In this document: piece after piece, positions 4,763-5,740 of the stretch
Position numbering within the stretch: the first letter of the stretch is position 1
How the letters are laid out: the number at the start of each line of letters is the position of its first letter
Assembly (NCBI GenBank): GCA_900767005.1
Contig: CAAFXL010000211.1
Span: 1 to 5,740, forward strand
From: an uncultured Ruminobacter sp.
GTDB lineage: Bacteria; Pseudomonadota; Gammaproteobacteria; Enterobacterales; Succinivibrionaceae
Reading direction: 5' to 3'
DNA: 5,740 nt
Position numbers and translations under genes: made by a program
The notes under the pieces: generated by a model
Database searches by the model: none
What the model was told of the DNA's origin: nothing
The model's input: only the letters and a program-made list of their open reading frames with translations

Positions 4763-5740
4763 TTAAATTCCAGCTTTTAGACTTTCCTCTATAAAGCCAA
4801 GAATGTTACCGTCTAACACAGCTTGAGTATTTCTATCCTCAAAACCAGTTCTTAAATCTTTAATTCGGGAATCATCTAGAACATATGATCTAATTTGACT
4901 TCCCCACCCAATATCAGCCTTATTTTCCTCTGAAGCTTTCTTCTCTGCTTCTTTCTTTCGTAGTTCTAGTTCATATAGCTTTGCTTTTAATTGCTGCATT
5001 GCTTCAGCCCTATTTTGATGCTGCGAACGGTTATTTTGACATTGAACTACGATATTTGTCGGAATATGAGTAATTCTTATTGCTGAATCAGTTTTATTAA
5101 TATGCTGCCCACCAGCTCCTGATGAACGATAAGTATCAACCCTAATATCTTGAGGTTTAATTTCAATTTCAATCTTATCATCAACTACAGGATAAACAAA
5201 CGCTGAACAAAATGAGGTATGTCTACGATTATTTGAATCAAAAGGTGATTTTCTTACTAAACGATGAATCCCGGTTTCAGTTCTAAACCAACCATAGGCA
5301 TATTCACCAGAAATCTTAATAGTTGCTGATTTAATCCCTGCAACTTCACCTTCACTCATTTCGATAACTTCAGTCTTAAAACCTTGTTTATCAGCAAATT
5401 TTAAATACATTCTTAAAATCATATTAGCCCAATCCATAGCCTCAGTACCACCTGAGCCTGATTGGATATCCATATAGCAATCATTGATATCTAATGGATT
5501 AGAAAACATTCTCTTAAATTCTAAAGACTTTAATTTTTGATCTACCTTGTCTAATAGATTTAAAGTTTCAGTATACATATCTTCATCAGGGTCTTCCTTT
5601 AATAAAGATACAAACTCTTTTACATCTTCTAAATTTTGCGAAACTTCATTACAAGAATTAATTAAATCTTCTAAAGAGATCTTTTCTTTGCTAATTGCTT
5701 GAAACTTTTCTTTATCTGACCATACATTGGCATCAGCAAG
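4763..5740 (-). CDS. prfB: Peptide chain release factor 2 (RF2), 5' end beyond the window
   Basis: RF2 recognises UGA and UAA in the ribosomal A site and triggers peptide release. The minus-strand frame is open from the right edge to TAA at 4763-4765, giving 325 residues. It begins LADANVWSDKEKF, which aligns with E. coli RF2 from about residue 41 (LEQPDVWNEPERA), so about 40 residues are missing. The Met at 5576-5578 is internal (E. coli about residue 95), not a start. The codon-recognition tripeptide SPF lies at 5240-5248 (E. coli 205-207) and the catalytic GGQ at 5105-5113 (250-252). The residue before the SGAGGQ motif is Ser, where E. coli K-12 has the unusual Thr246. The C-terminus (GWGSQIRSYVLDDSRIKDLRTG, then QAVLDG) is gammaproteobacterial in type. 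In most bacteria RF2 is autoregulated by a +1 frameshift at an in-frame UGA near codon 26; that region is outside the window. Followed by lysS in the same unit. Confidence 0.96.
   Translation of the reverse strand, partial: LADANVWSDKEKFQAISKEKISLEDLINSCNEVSQNLEDVKEFVSLLKEDPDEDMYTETLNLLDKVDQKLKSLEFKRMFSNPLDINDCYMDIQSGSGGTEAMDWANMILRMYLKFADKQGFKTEVIEMSEGEVAGIKSATIKISGEYAYGWFRTETGIHRLVRKSPFDSNNRRHTSFCSAFVYPVVDDKIEIEIKPQDIRVDTYRSSGAGGQHINKTDSAIRITHIPTNIVVQCQNNRSQHQNRAEAMQQLKAKLYELELRKKEAEKKASEENKADIGWGSQIRSYVLDDSRIKDLRTGFEDRNTQAVLDGNILGFIEESLKAGI

Noticed and set aside
5576..5578. ATG as the prfB start (271-residue protein)
   Set aside because: The frame continues open for 54 more codons to the window edge, and the added residues align with RF2 domain 1 (e.g. 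NVWSDKEKF, SQNLEDV). It is an internal methionine.
1..5740. CRISPR array, tRNA or rRNA gene, prophage, toxin-antitoxin or defence system
   Set aside because: No regularly spaced repeats, no tRNA-like cloverleaf and no small paired reading frames were seen; nearly the whole window is accounted for by housekeeping genes and one IS tail.

Overview
The window is an A+T-rich bacterial chromosomal segment. Five housekeeping genes lie on the minus strand, and the tail of an insertion-sequence transposase lies on the plus strand at the left edge. The prfB-lysS pair, the gamma-type RF2 and TrmB sequences and a class II lysyl-tRNA synthetase point to a gammaproteobacterium. The AmgK-type sugar kinase argues against a typical enterobacterium, since E. 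coli uses a different MurNAc route. I cannot name the genus.

Layout, reading the minus strand from right to left: (1) prfB, release factor 2, complete at its C-terminus but cut at the right edge, so its start and any programmed frameshift site lie outside; (2) lysS, 24 bp downstream and probably co-transcribed; (3) two hairpins ending that unit; (4) dapA, with its own short leader and a candidate promoter, ending in a strong intrinsic terminator; (5) trmB, whose ribosome binding site lies only 7 nt beyond that terminator's U-tract; (6) an amgK-like kinase gene 27 bp after trmB, followed 9 bp after its stop by another hairpin terminator. Positions 1-171 on the plus strand encode the last 56 residues of an ISAzo13-type transposase, followed by a possible IS right end.

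The genes serve core functions: translation termination (prfB), lysine charging of tRNA (lysS), lysine and diaminopimelate synthesis (dapA), tRNA m7G46 modification (trmB) and probable MurNAc/GlcNAc salvage (amgK-like). DapA supplies both lysine, the LysS substrate, and meso-diaminopimelate for peptidoglycan, so there is a loose lysine/cell-wall theme, but nothing shows shared regulation.

I find no previously undescribed system. The points most worth checking are the terminator pressed against trmB, a dapA that resembles alphaproteobacterial sequences, an AmgK-like gene without MurU beside it, and G-U wobbles that indicate the working strand in all four hairpins. Two genes (dapA and trmB) are easily given a start that is too early, because an in-frame GTG overlaps the Shine-Dalgarno sequence.
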